A stretch of 64,000 nt of DNA from the NCBI GenBank assembly GCA_964525395.1, contig CAZGGU010000003.1:1-64000 (forward strand). The letters run 5' to 3'. The number at the start of each line of letters is the position of its first letter. Positions within the stretch are counted from its first letter, which is position 1. The translations under genes were made by a program, and so were the position numbers. Source of the DNA: 2-01-FULL-39-10-A sp964525395 (lineage in GTDB: Bacteria; Patescibacteriota; Microgenomatia; Levybacterales; UBA12049). Shown here piece by piece: positions 49,614 to 59,379 of this stretch. Under the pieces are notes generated by a model. The model was given only the letters and a program-made list of their open reading frames with translations, was not told the origin of the DNA and did no database searches.

Positions 49614-50542
49614 AAACTTTTATTCACCCTTCAGCGATTGTAAAAACAAAAAAAATAGGTGATAAAACTACAATTTGGGCATTTTGTAATATTTTAGAAA
49701 AAGCCTCAATTGGAGAGAATTGTAATATTAATGATAGGGTTTTCATTGAAAATGATGTTGTAGTAGGAAACAACGTGACAATAAAAGTCGGTGTGTCTCT
49801 GTGGGATGGATTAAGAGTGGAAGATAATGTTTTTATTGGCCCGAATGCTACTTTTTCTAACGATATTTTCCCAAGAAGTAAGAAATATCTTAAGAAATAT
49901 CCTCAAACGGTACTTAAGAAGGGATCTTCTGTCGGAGCAAATTCAACAATTCTCCCAGGGATTACAATTGGTGTAAATTCAATGGTAGGGGCAGGTGCAG
50001 TTGTAACGAAAGATGTTCCTCAGAATGCAATAGTTGCGGGAAATCCGGCAAGGATAATTGGATATATTGATGCTAAAAATGAGAAGCTTAAGCAAGTCAA
50101 TGCTGGAAATGGTCTCAAGAAAAGTAAAAGCCACATAAGAGTTAAAGGTGTTAAGGTCTATTCTCTTCCAGAATTTAGTGATATTAGAGGAGATTTAATT
50201 GCTGGAGAATTTCTGGATCAGATCCCTTTTTTAATCAAGAGGTTCTTTATTGTTCACAATGTGCCTAATCAGGAGGTAAGAGGAGAGCACGCTCATAAAA
50301 AATTACAACAATATCTTATCTGCCTGAGTGGCTCTGTAAGTGTAATCGTAGACGATGGTAAAAAATCGGCTGAGATATTGCTTTCTCCGCTTCAGACAGG
50401 GCTGTACATAGGACCAAAAGTGTGGAGCGTGCAGTACAAGTTTAGCAATAACGCTTCTTTGCTTGTTTTGGCTTCAGAAAAGTACAAATCGGAGGATTAT
50501 TTAAGAAATTATAATGATTTCTTGGACTTTATTAAAAAATGA
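49610..50542 (+). CDS. Bifunctional sugar N-acyltransferase / dTDP-sugar 3,4-ketoisomerase (FdtD/WxcM-like)
   Basis: A 310-aa fusion. Residues 1-~150 are a left-handed beta-helix acyltransferase with hexapeptide repeats (IGENCNINDRVFIENDVVVG, VGANSTILPGITIGVNSMVGAGAVVTKDVP). Residues ~175-310 are a cupin of the FdtA/QdtA/WxcM type, with the catalytic-type motif RGEHAHK (R224, H227, H229). In the known pathway the cupin turns dTDP-4-keto-6-deoxyglucose into the 3-keto sugar, an aminotransferase adds the amine, and the acyltransferase makes the N-acetyl group. The aminotransferase is the next gene (4-nt overlap). This gives steps 3-5 of a dTDP-Fuc3NAc or dTDP-Qui3NAc route. Confidence 0.88.
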   Translation: MKTFIHPSAIVKTKKIGDKTTIWAFCNILEKASIGENCNINDRVFIENDVVVGNNVTIKVGVSLWDGLRVEDNVFIGPNATFSNDIFPRSKKYLKKYPQTVLKKGSSVGANSTILPGITIGVNSMVGAGAVVTKDVPQNAIVAGNPARIIGYIDAKNEKLKQVNAGNGLKKSKSHIRVKGVKVYSLPEFSDIRGDLIAGEFLDQIPFLIKRFFIVHNVPNQEVRGEHAHKKLQQYLICLSGSVSVIVDDGKKSAEILLSPLQTGLYIGPKVWSVQYKFSNNASLLVLASEKYKSEDYLRNYNDFLDFIKK

Positions 50543-51645
50543 AAATTAATTATCTTGATATTAAAAGGGCTCATAATTTTATTCTTCCTGAGTTAAATAA
50601 TTCACTTGAGAAGGTAATAAAAAGTGGATTGTTAATTTTAGGTAAAGAGCTAGAGGGGTTTGAGAGAAAATACGCTAAGTTTACAGGGACTAAGTATGCT
50701 TTAGGAGTTGCTAATGGCTTAGATGCGCTCATACTTTCGTTAATGGCTCTTGATGTTAAGGAAGGAGACGAAGTTATTGTTCCATCCAATACATATATTG
50801 CTACAGTTTTAGCAATTTCTAGAGTTGGTGCAAAACCAATTTTAGTTGAACCAAACAAAGAAACGTATAATATTGATCCGATGGAGATAGAGAAAAATAT
50901 TTCTAAGAAAACAAAGGTAATCATTCCAGTTCATTTATTTGGTCAAGTTGCACAAATGGATGCAATTATGAAGATTGCTATAAAGCATAAGTTATTTGTC
51001 GTGGAGGATAATGCTCAGTCACACGGAGCAAAATATATGAATAAAATGGCAGGTAGCTTTGGGCATATTAATGCTACAAGTTTTTATCCTGGAAAAAATT
51101 TAGGTGCATTAGGGGATGGGGGGATGATCACAACTAATAGTAAATCTTTATATGAAAAAGTGAAGATAATGCGCAATTATGGTTCAAAAATAAAATACTA
51201 TAATGAGATCAAAGGTTATAATTCTCGACTGGATGAACTTCAAGCTGCTTTTCTGAAAATAAAACTTAATTATTTGAAATCGAATAATAAATTAAGAAAA
51301 ATGAAAGCTGATAAATATCTCTCTGAGTTAAAAAATATAGGAGATATTATTTTACCCATGACAGATTCAAATTCTACGCATGTTTATCATATATTCAACA
51401 TCAGAACTAAAAAAAGAGATTCATTGAAGAAGTACTTAGATCAAAATAAGATTGGAAATTTGATTCATTATCCAGTCCCCCCTCATCTTCAGAAAGCTTA
51501 TGCCGAATTAGGATTTAAAAAAGGAGATTTCCCCATCGCAGAAGAACTTGCTAGTACTTCGATAAGCCTACCGATTTATCCAGAATTAACCGATAATGAG
51601 CAAAATTTTGTTATATTAAAAATAAAGGAATTTTATGAAAAATAG
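50539..51645 (+). CDS. dTDP-3-oxo-6-deoxyhexose aminotransferase (FdtB/QdtB-like)
   Basis: A 368-aa PLP aminotransferase of the DegT family with intact catalytic residues: ANGLDAL (phosphate), VEDNAQSHGA with Asp157, and SFYPGKNLGALGDGG with Lys186, a motif typical of FdtB/QdtB enzymes. It should aminate the 3-keto sugar made by the upstream cupin, giving Fuc3N or Qui3N, which the upstream acyltransferase acetylates. Which epimer forms cannot be told from sequence. rmlA and rmlB, needed for the dTDP-4-keto precursor, are not in this window. Confidence 0.9.
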   Translation: MKINYLDIKRAHNFILPELNNSLEKVIKSGLLILGKELEGFERKYAKFTGTKYALGVANGLDALILSLMALDVKEGDEVIVPSNTYIATVLAISRVGAKPILVEPNKETYNIDPMEIEKNISKKTKVIIPVHLFGQVAQMDAIMKIAIKHKLFVVEDNAQSHGAKYMNKMAGSFGHINATSFYPGKNLGALGDGGMITTNSKSLYEKVKIMRNYGSKIKYYNEIKGYNSRLDELQAAFLKIKLNYLKSNNKLRKMKADKYLSELKNIGDIILPMTDSNSTHVYHIFNIRTKKRDSLKKYLDQNKIGNLIHYPVPPHLQKAYAELGFKKGDFPIAEELASTSISLPIYPELTDNEQNFVILKIKEFYEK

Positions 51646-52600
51646 TCCCTTAGTTTCAATTGTTATTCCGACATATAATAGAAAAATACTTGTTGAAAGA
51701 TTGATTAAGAGCATATTGAAAAGTACCTATAAAAATCTTGAAATAATTGTGATAGATGACGCATCTGCTGATAATACTCTCGAATATATATCTTCAAAAT
51801 TTAGAAAAAATAAAAATATAAAAATTTTTAGAAATAAAATTAATCAGTTTGCTGCAGGAAGTAAAAATATAGGTCAATCAAAAGCCCAAGGAAAATTTAT
51901 TGCATTTATAGACGATGATAATGTTGTGGATCAACAAATGATAGAGAAGCTTGTAAATGTTTTGTTAAAAAATGATGTTGTGGGCGAGGTGGGTCCAATT
52001 AACTATAATTTTAATAAAAAAAAATTGGTACTTCTAACTAGATCTACTAGAAATATGTGGACGACCAAAACTAACCATTTAAGAACTTTTAAGCCGTTTG
52101 GGGCTCTTAAAGAATGGGAAGCAGATGATATACCAAATGCTTTCATGGTCAGAGCAGATGTAGTAATTAAAAATAAAATTAAATTCAGACCAAAATATGG
52201 AATTATGTATGAAGAAAGCGATTATGCATATAGAATCAGAAGGGCTGGCTTTAAAGTTTTGATGGTACGTGAGGCTAAGATATATCATGACATTGAGGAT
52301 TCAAATTCTAAAGAGAATAGTAAAGATTACCTGTATCATTTTATGGAAGATAAAAGAAGACCATTTGTTTTTGCAAGAAACAGAGTAATTTTTCACTCCT
52401 TATATTCAACCCCTTTGCAAAAATTCGTAATTTATTTATTTTGGATTTGGTTTTTCACAGCTTATTACGTTTATAAATTTTTATTTTATAATGGATATGG
52501 CAATTTTAAGTTTAAAAATAAATTATCTGCAGCAATTAGCTATATAAAAGGGACTTTTAACGGGTTTGGTTTTGCACTTCTGAAAACCTCTAAAATATGA
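51635..52600 (+). CDS. GT2 glycosyltransferase
   Basis: A 321-aa enzyme: SIVIPTYNRKILVERLIKSI, IDDASADNT, GSKNIGQSKAQGKFIAFIDDDNVVD (metal site DDD), and KYGIMYEESDYAYRIRRAGFKVLM. A C-terminal hydrophobic segment (FVIYLFWIWFFTAYYVYKFLFY) suggests membrane attachment. It begins 10 nt before the FdtB stop and is a candidate for adding the 3-acetamido sugar, by proximity only. Confidence 0.84.
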   Translation: MKNSPLVSIVIPTYNRKILVERLIKSILKSTYKNLEIIVIDDASADNTLEYISSKFRKNKNIKIFRNKINQFAAGSKNIGQSKAQGKFIAFIDDDNVVDQQMIEKLVNVLLKNDVVGEVGPINYNFNKKKLVLLTRSTRNMWTTKTNHLRTFKPFGALKEWEADDIPNAFMVRADVVIKNKIKFRPKYGIMYEESDYAYRIRRAGFKVLMVREAKIYHDIEDSNSKENSKDYLYHFMEDKRRPFVFARNRVIFHSLYSTPLQKFVIYLFWIWFFTAYYVYKFLFYNGYGNFKFKNKLSAAISYIKGTFNGFGFALLKTSKI

Positions 52601-53409
52601 AGAAATTCAATTATTCTAAGCAGTCAATTTTTAAGTTTTATTTCTTTTATTTATTTTATAAACTATTAATCCCATTTGAAGTAAAAAAAGGAAAAATAAA
52701 TATTATTGTAGCGGAGTTTATATGGGTTAGTAGTAAGTTATTTAGATTTAAACCATTCCTCTTTAAAAATTTTACCTCTAATTATTATGAAACAAAATTT
52801 GGGAAATTTTACATAAATCCAGACTTGATTAGTACAATTGCTGCCTCTCCTTCTTTTGAGAGGAAAGAGATTGAGATTCTTTTAAAAATGATAGAGTCTG
52901 ACGTTTCGAATAATAAGAAAATATTATTTATTGATGTTGGGGCATTTTTTGGTCTATATACCGTATTGGTTGGTAATAGATATAAAAAATATAAGAATTT
53001 GGACATCATGTCATTTGAGCCAGACACATTTTATCTGTCAGATGCCACATTTAATTTAATCAAAAAAAATATAAAGGTTAACAATATAAAAAATTCAAAG
53101 TTATATCATTTTGGTTTGGGATCAATCAATTCAAACAAAAAAAATAAGAAAGGAATAATTACCAAAAAATTAGACACAGTTTTAACTAAAAAGATACTAG
53201 TTAAATACGATTCAGTATATATAAAAATAGATGTGGACGGTTCAGAAAAAGATGTATTATTGGGTGCAAAGAGCTCTATAAAAAATGCCAAGGAGATTAC
53301 ACTTCTTATTGAAGATTTTGTTGACCAAAGAATAGTTAAGTATTTATCGAAAGATTTTGAATTTATCTCAAAACCTTCTAGTTATAACAGTTTTTGGAAA
53401 AAGAAATGA
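52597..53409 (+). CDS. FkbM-family SAM-dependent methyltransferase
   Basis: A 270-aa protein with the FkbM-type layout: FIDVGAFFGLYTVL (SAM motif I, ~110-123), SFEPD, then KLDTVL and the hallmark IKIDVDGSEKDVLLGAK. FkbM enzymes O-methylate hydroxyl groups of polyketides and sugars. The N-terminal ~90 residues are Lys/Phe-rich and not part of the domain. Very AT-rich coding. Its location suggests methylation of a glycan unit, which often caps chains. Confidence 0.83.
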   Translation: MKKFNYSKQSIFKFYFFYLFYKLLIPFEVKKGKINIIVAEFIWVSSKLFRFKPFLFKNFTSNYYETKFGKFYINPDLISTIAASPSFERKEIEILLKMIESDVSNNKKILFIDVGAFFGLYTVLVGNRYKKYKNLDIMSFEPDTFYLSDATFNLIKKNIKVNNIKNSKLYHFGLGSINSNKKNKKGIITKKLDTVLTKKILVKYDSVYIKIDVDGSEKDVLLGAKSSIKNAKEITLLIEDFVDQRIVKYLSKDFEFISKPSSYNSFWKKK

Positions 53410-55694
53410 AGAAGCTATTTTCTCTAAAGTTTTTCAATCTTTTAGCAATAATTTTTATTTTAGCGCTCCCATACTATTTATTTGATGGAAAGCTATTTTT
53501 AGGGGGAGATGACACCAGGCTTCTTTATTCTTATCCAGTTGAATTTGTGAAGAATATAACTTTTTTCTCATGGCATAATGTTTCAACGACAGGCATTAGT
53601 GCAGCAGATCAATATATACTGCCATTTTTATCAGTTTGGGTACTTCTTTCAGCAATCATTCCCTCAAAGTTAATTTTGGCTTATCTCGCATTCTCACTCC
53701 CTGTGATAGTGGGCATGATTGGTTTTCAAAAATTAGTCAGAGAACTTTTTGAATTAGAAAATAATAATGTCGTGATTTTTCTTGGTAGCTTATTTTATGT
53801 ATTTTCTCCAATTCTGATTCAAGATCAGTATTTTATTTTTCTCACAGCAATTTGGCTCATAGGGTTAATTCCTATTAATATCTATTTATTTATACGGTAT
53901 TTAAAAACTTCTGATTTTAAATATGTATTTTTTGCCGCCACATTTTGTATATTCTTTTTAGGAATATTATATTCACTTCCATGGGTTTTTGGAACATTTT
54001 TACCTCTATTTCTTGGACTGATTTTTGTTTCTATATTTTTCAGGAAAAAAGATATTTTATTTTTTATTAAAAAACTATTTATTTTTTGTGGATTTATAGG
54101 ATTAACTCAGTTTTTTTGGATCGCAAATTTTGCATTATCTTATTTTTCGAAGAGTTCAAATAGTTTTGCGCAAAAATTTGTTTCTCAAGATTTTCTTGAC
54201 ACGTTTACTCCGACTGTATTTACTACTGCAACAGGGAGCATATTTTACCCAATACTCAACTTATTTCATCGACAAATAGCATTTGATTTTGAATGGACAT
54301 TATCAGGAATATTTAATAATTATTATGATAAAACGTATATCTTTAACGTCGTTTTCATTTTTGTTCTTTTTATTGGTCTTTTATACTTTCGAAAATATTC
54401 AAATAAAAAGAATCAGATTATCTTTATATTTTTATTCATAAGTTTTCTTATCTCTTTGTTTTTATTCACGGTTAACATAGGACCTTTAAAAGATTTGTTT
54501 ACATACTTGAGATATGTTCCCGGATTTATTATGTTTAGGAATTTCTATGACAAATTTGCAATTGGCTACATTCTAATTTACTCCTTATTAATAACTTACT
54601 CATTGTTAATAGTTCATTTGAAATTTAATATAAAATTTTGGCTAGTATTTGGAATATTTTCGCTAGCGATATTCTTTAATTTTTTACCAATTAAGCAAAC
54701 TATAAATTCTCCTCTGTGGAAAACTAAGTCAATTTATCGTGTGATAAATATTCCAAATGAATATTTGGAAACTATGAAATTTGTTAATTCGGAAATTCCT
54801 TCTACGAACACAATTTTAAGTGTTCCTTTTGGAGCATCGATCTACACTGTGATAAAAGAAGATAAATCAAATAACGTTTATGTGGGTGCTTCTCCTGTCA
54901 GGATTTTTAGCGGAGTAAATGACATTTCAGGTCATTATTCATTTAATTTTAGTGATCAGGCAAATACAATAGACGCTGTATTTGTAGATAGAGAATTTGA
55001 AAAACTAAAGAAAATTCTTTTTGAATATAACATTAATTATATTCTGGTCACCAAGAATTTACCTGAAGAAGTAAAGAGGGCGAAGTGGCTTTATGATGAG
55101 CAAATGCTTTCTGTTCAGAATCAGGAATTTATAAATGGCATTGCAAATAAAAAGATATACACAAGCGATAATAAAAATTATGAGATTTATGATCTGAAAA
55201 ATAAAAATACGATTCTTTCATCAAAAAACATTACATATCAAAAAGTAAGTCCAGTGAAGTATAGATTTTTTATTAGAAATATAAATTCACAAAATTTAGA
55301 CTTTCATGATACATATCATGGTGACTGGAAGATTTTTATCCAAAAAAATCCAAATTTAAATTGGTGTAAAAATAAAAAGTTTCTCAAAAGTGATGTAGTC
55401 GAATGCCAAGAAGCAAAAAAACTATTTGAAATTAATGATTTGAAGTATTTCTTTGAGAAACCAGTTTTTGATGACAAACATAGTACTGTTTTTGGATACG
55501 GCAATAGATGGAGTATAAACAATAAAGAAATTTCTACTAACTATAATCAAGATTTTTATGTAAAAAATAAAGATGGAAGTATTGATGCAGAATTCGTTCT
55601 TTATTTTAAGCCGCAAACCTATTTTTATTATGGTTTTATTTTCTCATTCGTAGTCTATTTATTAGGAGCAATTTATGTCATCAAAAAAAGATAA
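53406..55694 (+). CDS. Large YfhO/GT-C-like membrane protein
   Basis: A 762-aa polytopic protein. The N-terminal loop has LFLGGDDTRLLYSYPVEFVKN, with DD at the place of GT-C catalytic acids, followed by ~12 helices and an external C-terminal domain of ~250 residues with a final helix. It resembles 57367-59379 in plan. The start at 53406 (ATGA overlap) is chosen over the TTG at 53394. It probably acts in assembly or transfer of surface glycans; the family link is weaker than for 25697-27934. Confidence 0.7.
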   Translation: MKKLFSLKFFNLLAIIFILALPYYLFDGKLFLGGDDTRLLYSYPVEFVKNITFFSWHNVSTTGISAADQYILPFLSVWVLLSAIIPSKLILAYLAFSLPVIVGMIGFQKLVRELFELENNNVVIFLGSLFYVFSPILIQDQYFIFLTAIWLIGLIPINIYLFIRYLKTSDFKYVFFAATFCIFFLGILYSLPWVFGTFLPLFLGLIFVSIFFRKKDILFFIKKLFIFCGFIGLTQFFWIANFALSYFSKSSNSFAQKFVSQDFLDTFTPTVFTTATGSIFYPILNLFHRQIAFDFEWTLSGIFNNYYDKTYIFNVVFIFVLFIGLLYFRKYSNKKNQIIFIFLFISFLISLFLFTVNIGPLKDLFTYLRYVPGFIMFRNFYDKFAIGYILIYSLLITYSLLIVHLKFNIKFWLVFGIFSLAIFFNFLPIKQTINSPLWKTKSIYRVINIPNEYLETMKFVNSEIPSTNTILSVPFGASIYTVIKEDKSNNVYVGASPVRIFSGVNDISGHYSFNFSDQANTIDAVFVDREFEKLKKILFEYNINYILVTKNLPEEVKRAKWLYDEQMLSVQNQEFINGIANKKIYTSDNKNYEIYDLKNKNTILSSKNITYQKVSPVKYRFFIRNINSQNLDFHDTYHGDWKIFIQKNPNLNWCKNKKFLKSDVVECQEAKKLFEINDLKYFFEKPVFDDKHSTVFGYGNRWSINNKEISTNYNQDFYVKNKDGSIDAEFVLYFKPQTYFYYGFIFSFVVYLLGAIYVIKKR

Positions 55695-56637
55695 AAAAAT
55701 AAAATATTTAATCTGCGCCACTATTTTTGGTTTATTAATTTTTTGGTGGAGCGCATCACTACTTTTTAACGAGAGTATAAGTTTTAAAGTATTAAGATAC
55801 CATCATGAATTGTCTGGAGATGTTAATTCAAAAATATTAAAAGGAGATAAAATTAATAGTGAGTTTTATTCTAAGAGGCAAAACTTAGGAATAGTAAATA
55901 TCAAATTCAACAGGTATGTTAAACCTGATTTTGAAAAAGAAGATCAAATTATTTTCAGAATTAAAGAAAAAGGAATGAAAGACTGGTTATATGAACAGAA
56001 GTATCAATCAGGGCTTTTCCAAGATTCGCCAATTTTTCCATTTGGATTTCCAATAATTACTAACTCAAGCGATAAAGACTATCAAATTCAAATAGAATCC
56101 TTAAAAGGGAATAACTCTAATGCTTTAAGTTTAAGAAATAAAGATTATGAGGTGGATTACTTTAATACAAATCAAGATATTAAAAAGAACGTTCCTGAAT
56201 ATTTAATTCTAAAATCAATAAATTCTGTTTTAGATTTGAATTTCTTAATTTATTCGAGTGTTTTTTTGATTCCTTTATTCATTTTTCTTTTTTTAATTTC
56301 TTTATTTAGGAAAAAAAATAAAAAAAACAAATATTTGCTGTTTGTCTCAATATCTTTAATTTTTATTGATATATTTATTGTTCCCGTTTATACATTTGGA
56401 ATTCTGATAATTTCTATTTTAGTTTGGCTTATTAATATGAGAGTTAATAAAATAAGTAGTAATTTTAACTTTACATTTGCATTCATTTTGTTTCTCATCT
56501 GGATTTTCTTGAAACTATTGAACATAGACGTATATACATCAAAGCTTAATATTTGGACATATGTATTTTTATCCATTGGCGCAGGAACGCTTTTATTAGA
56601 AAGTAAATTAAAAATAAGAAAAAATGCAAAAATTTAA
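55675..56637 (+). CDS. Unrecognised membrane protein, 320 aa
   Basis: An N-terminal helix (~10-27) is followed by an external domain of ~160 residues and then five or so helices (~185-305). The external part is rich in Lys, Asp, Ser and Tyr and includes HHELSGDVNSKILKGDKI. No family is recognised. It overlaps the upstream large membrane protein by 20 nt and the methyltransferase downstream by 14 nt, so it belongs to the operon and may assist its large neighbours. The coding sequence is extremely AT-rich. Confidence 0.62.
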   Translation: MSSKKDKKIKYLICATIFGLLIFWWSASLLFNESISFKVLRYHHELSGDVNSKILKGDKINSEFYSKRQNLGIVNIKFNRYVKPDFEKEDQIIFRIKEKGMKDWLYEQKYQSGLFQDSPIFPFGFPIITNSSDKDYQIQIESLKGNNSNALSLRNKDYEVDYFNTNQDIKKNVPEYLILKSINSVLDLNFLIYSSVFLIPLFIFLFLISLFRKKNKKNKYLLFVSISLIFIDIFIVPVYTFGILIISILVWLINMRVNKISSNFNFTFAFILFLIWIFLKLLNIDVYTSKLNIWTYVFLSIGAGTLLLESKLKIRKNAKI

Positions 56638-57370
56638 TTACGAAAATAAACAATATCTTAGTAAATTGAATGATTTAGGGGAAAGTTATTATTCTAAATA
56701 CATCTCGTTTATTAAGTTCTATTCGAAAAGAAAAGATAAAATTTTGGACGTAGGGTGTGGAACTGGGACAGTACTCTTTAATTTGCAAAACAAAGGTTTT
56801 GTAAATCTTTATGGTATTGATGTTTCTCGGATGTTTATTAAGGAAGCCCAAAGGAAGAAGCTAAAAAATTTGAAATCTTTTTCAGGTAAAAAATTTCCTT
56901 ATAAAAATGAATCATTTAATGTCGTAGGCTCATTTAATGTCTTAGAGCATACCCAGAATCCAAACTTTTTCATAAGCGAACAGATAAGGCTTCTTAAACC
57001 GGGTGGTAAATTAATAATAGCCTGTCCCAATTTCCTGTCGATCATGCTTATCAATAATTGGCATCCAAGATTGAGAGGTTTTAGGCAAAAATCAAAAAAT
57101 TTTGTTTGTGTCCTTAAGAAAGTGCTTGATAAAAATTCTGAATTTGAAAAAATAAAACCGATTAAAATGAAAATCTTTAAATATGATAGCGATGCGATAG
57201 TCATTACTAATCTTATCGATTTAAAAAGACAGTTGAAAAAAGAAAAATGTGAAATAATATACGAGAGTGGTTTTATAAAAATGGATTCATATATAGTTAA
57301 GATTTTGAATTTGGTTCCCTTGATAAGATATGTAAGTCCCTCCTGCTTTATAGTCGCTCAAAAAAAATGA
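56624..57370 (+). CDS. SAM-dependent methyltransferase (class I)
   Basis: A 248-aa methyltransferase of the Methyltransf_11/23 kind: ILDVGCGTGTVLFNLQNKG (motif I), YGIDVSRMFIKEA, GSFNVLEHTQNP and IRLLKPGGKLIIACPN. No membrane helix is evident. It lies between two membrane proteins and is coupled to both by overlaps (14 and 4 nt). Likely substrate is a sugar or lipid-linked intermediate, by context only. Confidence 0.85.
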   Translation: MQKFNYENKQYLSKLNDLGESYYSKYISFIKFYSKRKDKILDVGCGTGTVLFNLQNKGFVNLYGIDVSRMFIKEAQRKKLKNLKSFSGKKFPYKNESFNVVGSFNVLEHTQNPNFFISEQIRLLKPGGKLIIACPNFLSIMLINNWHPRLRGFRQKSKNFVCVLKKVLDKNSEFEKIKPIKMKIFKYDSDAIVITNLIDLKRQLKKEKCEIIYESGFIKMDSYIVKILNLVPLIRYVSPSCFIVAQKK

Positions 57371-59379
57371 AAAATATTTCTAACTTGATTCAGCTCTCAA
57401 TAATCATCGTACTTATTTTAATCGTATTTAGAGCATGGATTTTTGGCAGTATTATTTCAGCGGGGGATAATTGGTATTACTATCCTTCGATGTACAGTAA
57501 TCATTTTCTAAATCCTTACTCTTGGTATACTCAAGCAACGGCAAATGGATTGGGCGGTCAGGGATTCGCTTATATAAATACATACATTGTTGTTGGATTC
57601 CTTTTAGAAATTGCTAAATTATTTCATCTTTCTTGGGATCTGACTTCAAAATTAGGCTTATATATTCTCTTTTTAATCATCTCCTCAATTTCATCAATAT
57701 TTTTAATTAAAAAACTTTTTCCTGAAAATAGAGTTTGGATACTTGCCCCATTTATTTTTATTTTTAATACCTATGTACTAATGACAGTGGGCGGGGGACA
57801 AATAATAACCGCACTTTCATATTCACTTGTTCCATTTTCTATTTATTCTGTAATTTCACTAATTGATCTAGAGAAGAGAAATCTAAAATTAAAATTTGTT
57901 TTTTTAACATCAATATTATTTTTTCTTCAAGCAATTTTAGATTTAAGAATTGCATTTGTCACAACTATTGCTGTTTTTGTCTATTTAATAATTTCTTTTA
58001 TTCAAAATAAATTTAAATTAAATTTAATTAATTCTATTTACTTCGTATGTGCATTTTTATTGTTTGCATTGATGTGTTCTTACTGGTTAATTCCAATTCT
58101 TTTATATGGAATAAATCCAATCGAACAGTTAGGCGTAGATTATAGTTCAGCGACAATTGTAAAATTTTTAAGTTTTGCAAAATTAGAAAATTCATTAGGA
58201 CTTATGCATCCATATTGGCCAGAAAATATTTTTGGAAAAATTGGATTTATGAAAGCAGAATTTCTATTTCTTCCAATTGCGGCATTTTCCTCATTATTAT
58301 TTCTTGATAAAGAAAAAAGAAAATATATTTTATTTTTTGCACTGATTGGGCTTTTCGGTATATTTTTAGGAAAAGGAGCGAGCGAGCCATTAGGTGGTGT
58401 TTATTTATTTTTATTTGAACACGTCCCAGGGTTTCAATTATTCAGGGATTCAATAAAATGGTATGTTTTAATTGCAATCTCATTTTCAATTCTCATTCCT
58501 TATTCCCTAGACAAGATTTCTTTATTGATTGAAGAAAAAATTAATAAGAAAAACTTTTACTTATTAGTTGAAATTCTATTTATTATTTACATTTGCATTT
58601 TTCTTAGACCTGCTTTTATGAATCAATTAAGTGGAACATTTAAGGAAAGAATAATTCCTAAAGAATATATTTCTCTAAATAATTTTTTATCATCTCAAAA
58701 TAATTTTTACAGAACGCTTTGGGTTCCTAATACTATGCTGTTAGGTTATTATTCAAATATGAATCCTCAGATTTCAGCAAGAGATTATTTCAAAGAATAT
58801 TCCCAAGAAAAATTGTATAAAGTTATTGCGAAAAATGAATCAAATAACTCTTTAGATTATGCTTCTGTTAAATATGTGATTATTCCGAAAGATACAGAAA
58901 AGGAAATATTTTTAACTGACAGAGAATTTGATAAAGAAAAATATAAAAATGCAGTTAAATCTTTAGATAAAATTTCATGGTTGGAAAAGGTGAAAGCATT
59001 TGGAGACATAGTTGTTTATGAAAATAAAAATTATAAAGATCATATTTGGTGTGATTGTGATGCAAAGATTAATTATCAATTTGTAAATCCAACTTTATAT
59101 AAAATTTCAGTTAAAAATTATAAGAAAGGGGATAAAATAATTTTCTCCGAAGCATATGATTCTTTATGGACAATTAATGATGGTAAAAATATAAAAAATT
59201 CAGAAAGATTTGAAAAAAGCCTTAACAGTTTTATATTGCCTGGAGATGGAAATTATACGATTGAATATTCTGCGCAAAAGTTGGTAGATAAAAGTTTAAT
59301 AATAAGTTTAATCGCAGTATTTTTAACAATTAGCGGCCTAACATTTTTAGTAATAAAAAATAAAAATGAAAATAAATAA
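57367..59379 (+). CDS. Large YfhO/GT-C-like membrane protein
   Basis: A 670-aa protein with about twelve helices and an external C-terminal domain. The first loop reads SIISAGDNWYYYPSMYSNHFLNPYSWYTQATANGLGGQ, and a later block is EHVPGFQLFRDSIKWYVL, which parallels RYVPGFIMFRNFYDKFAI in 53406-55694. The external domain includes DSLWTINDGKN, related to the YPGW blocks of other members. This shows that the two are paralogues. Function unknown, presumably in surface-glycan transfer. Confidence 0.7.
   Translation: MKNISNLIQLSIIIVLILIVFRAWIFGSIISAGDNWYYYPSMYSNHFLNPYSWYTQATANGLGGQGFAYINTYIVVGFLLEIAKLFHLSWDLTSKLGLYILFLIISSISSIFLIKKLFPENRVWILAPFIFIFNTYVLMTVGGGQIITALSYSLVPFSIYSVISLIDLEKRNLKLKFVFLTSILFFLQAILDLRIAFVTTIAVFVYLIISFIQNKFKLNLINSIYFVCAFLLFALMCSYWLIPILLYGINPIEQLGVDYSSATIVKFLSFAKLENSLGLMHPYWPENIFGKIGFMKAEFLFLPIAAFSSLLFLDKEKRKYILFFALIGLFGIFLGKGASEPLGGVYLFLFEHVPGFQLFRDSIKWYVLIAISFSILIPYSLDKISLLIEEKINKKNFYLLVEILFIIYICIFLRPAFMNQLSGTFKERIIPKEYISLNNFLSSQNNFYRTLWVPNTMLLGYYSNMNPQISARDYFKEYSQEKLYKVIAKNESNNSLDYASVKYVIIPKDTEKEIFLTDREFDKEKYKNAVKSLDKISWLEKVKAFGDIVVYENKNYKDHIWCDCDAKINYQFVNPTLYKISVKNYKKGDKIIFSEAYDSLWTINDGKNIKNSERFEKSLNSFILPGDGNYTIEYSAQKLVDKSLIISLIAVFLTISGLTFLVIKNKNENK

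Noticed and set aside
49610..50140. Two separate genes (acyltransferase and ketoisomerase) joined by a missed stop
   Set aside because: A single uninterrupted frame with a plausible linker joins both domains, as in characterised FdtD; no internal start signal is seen.
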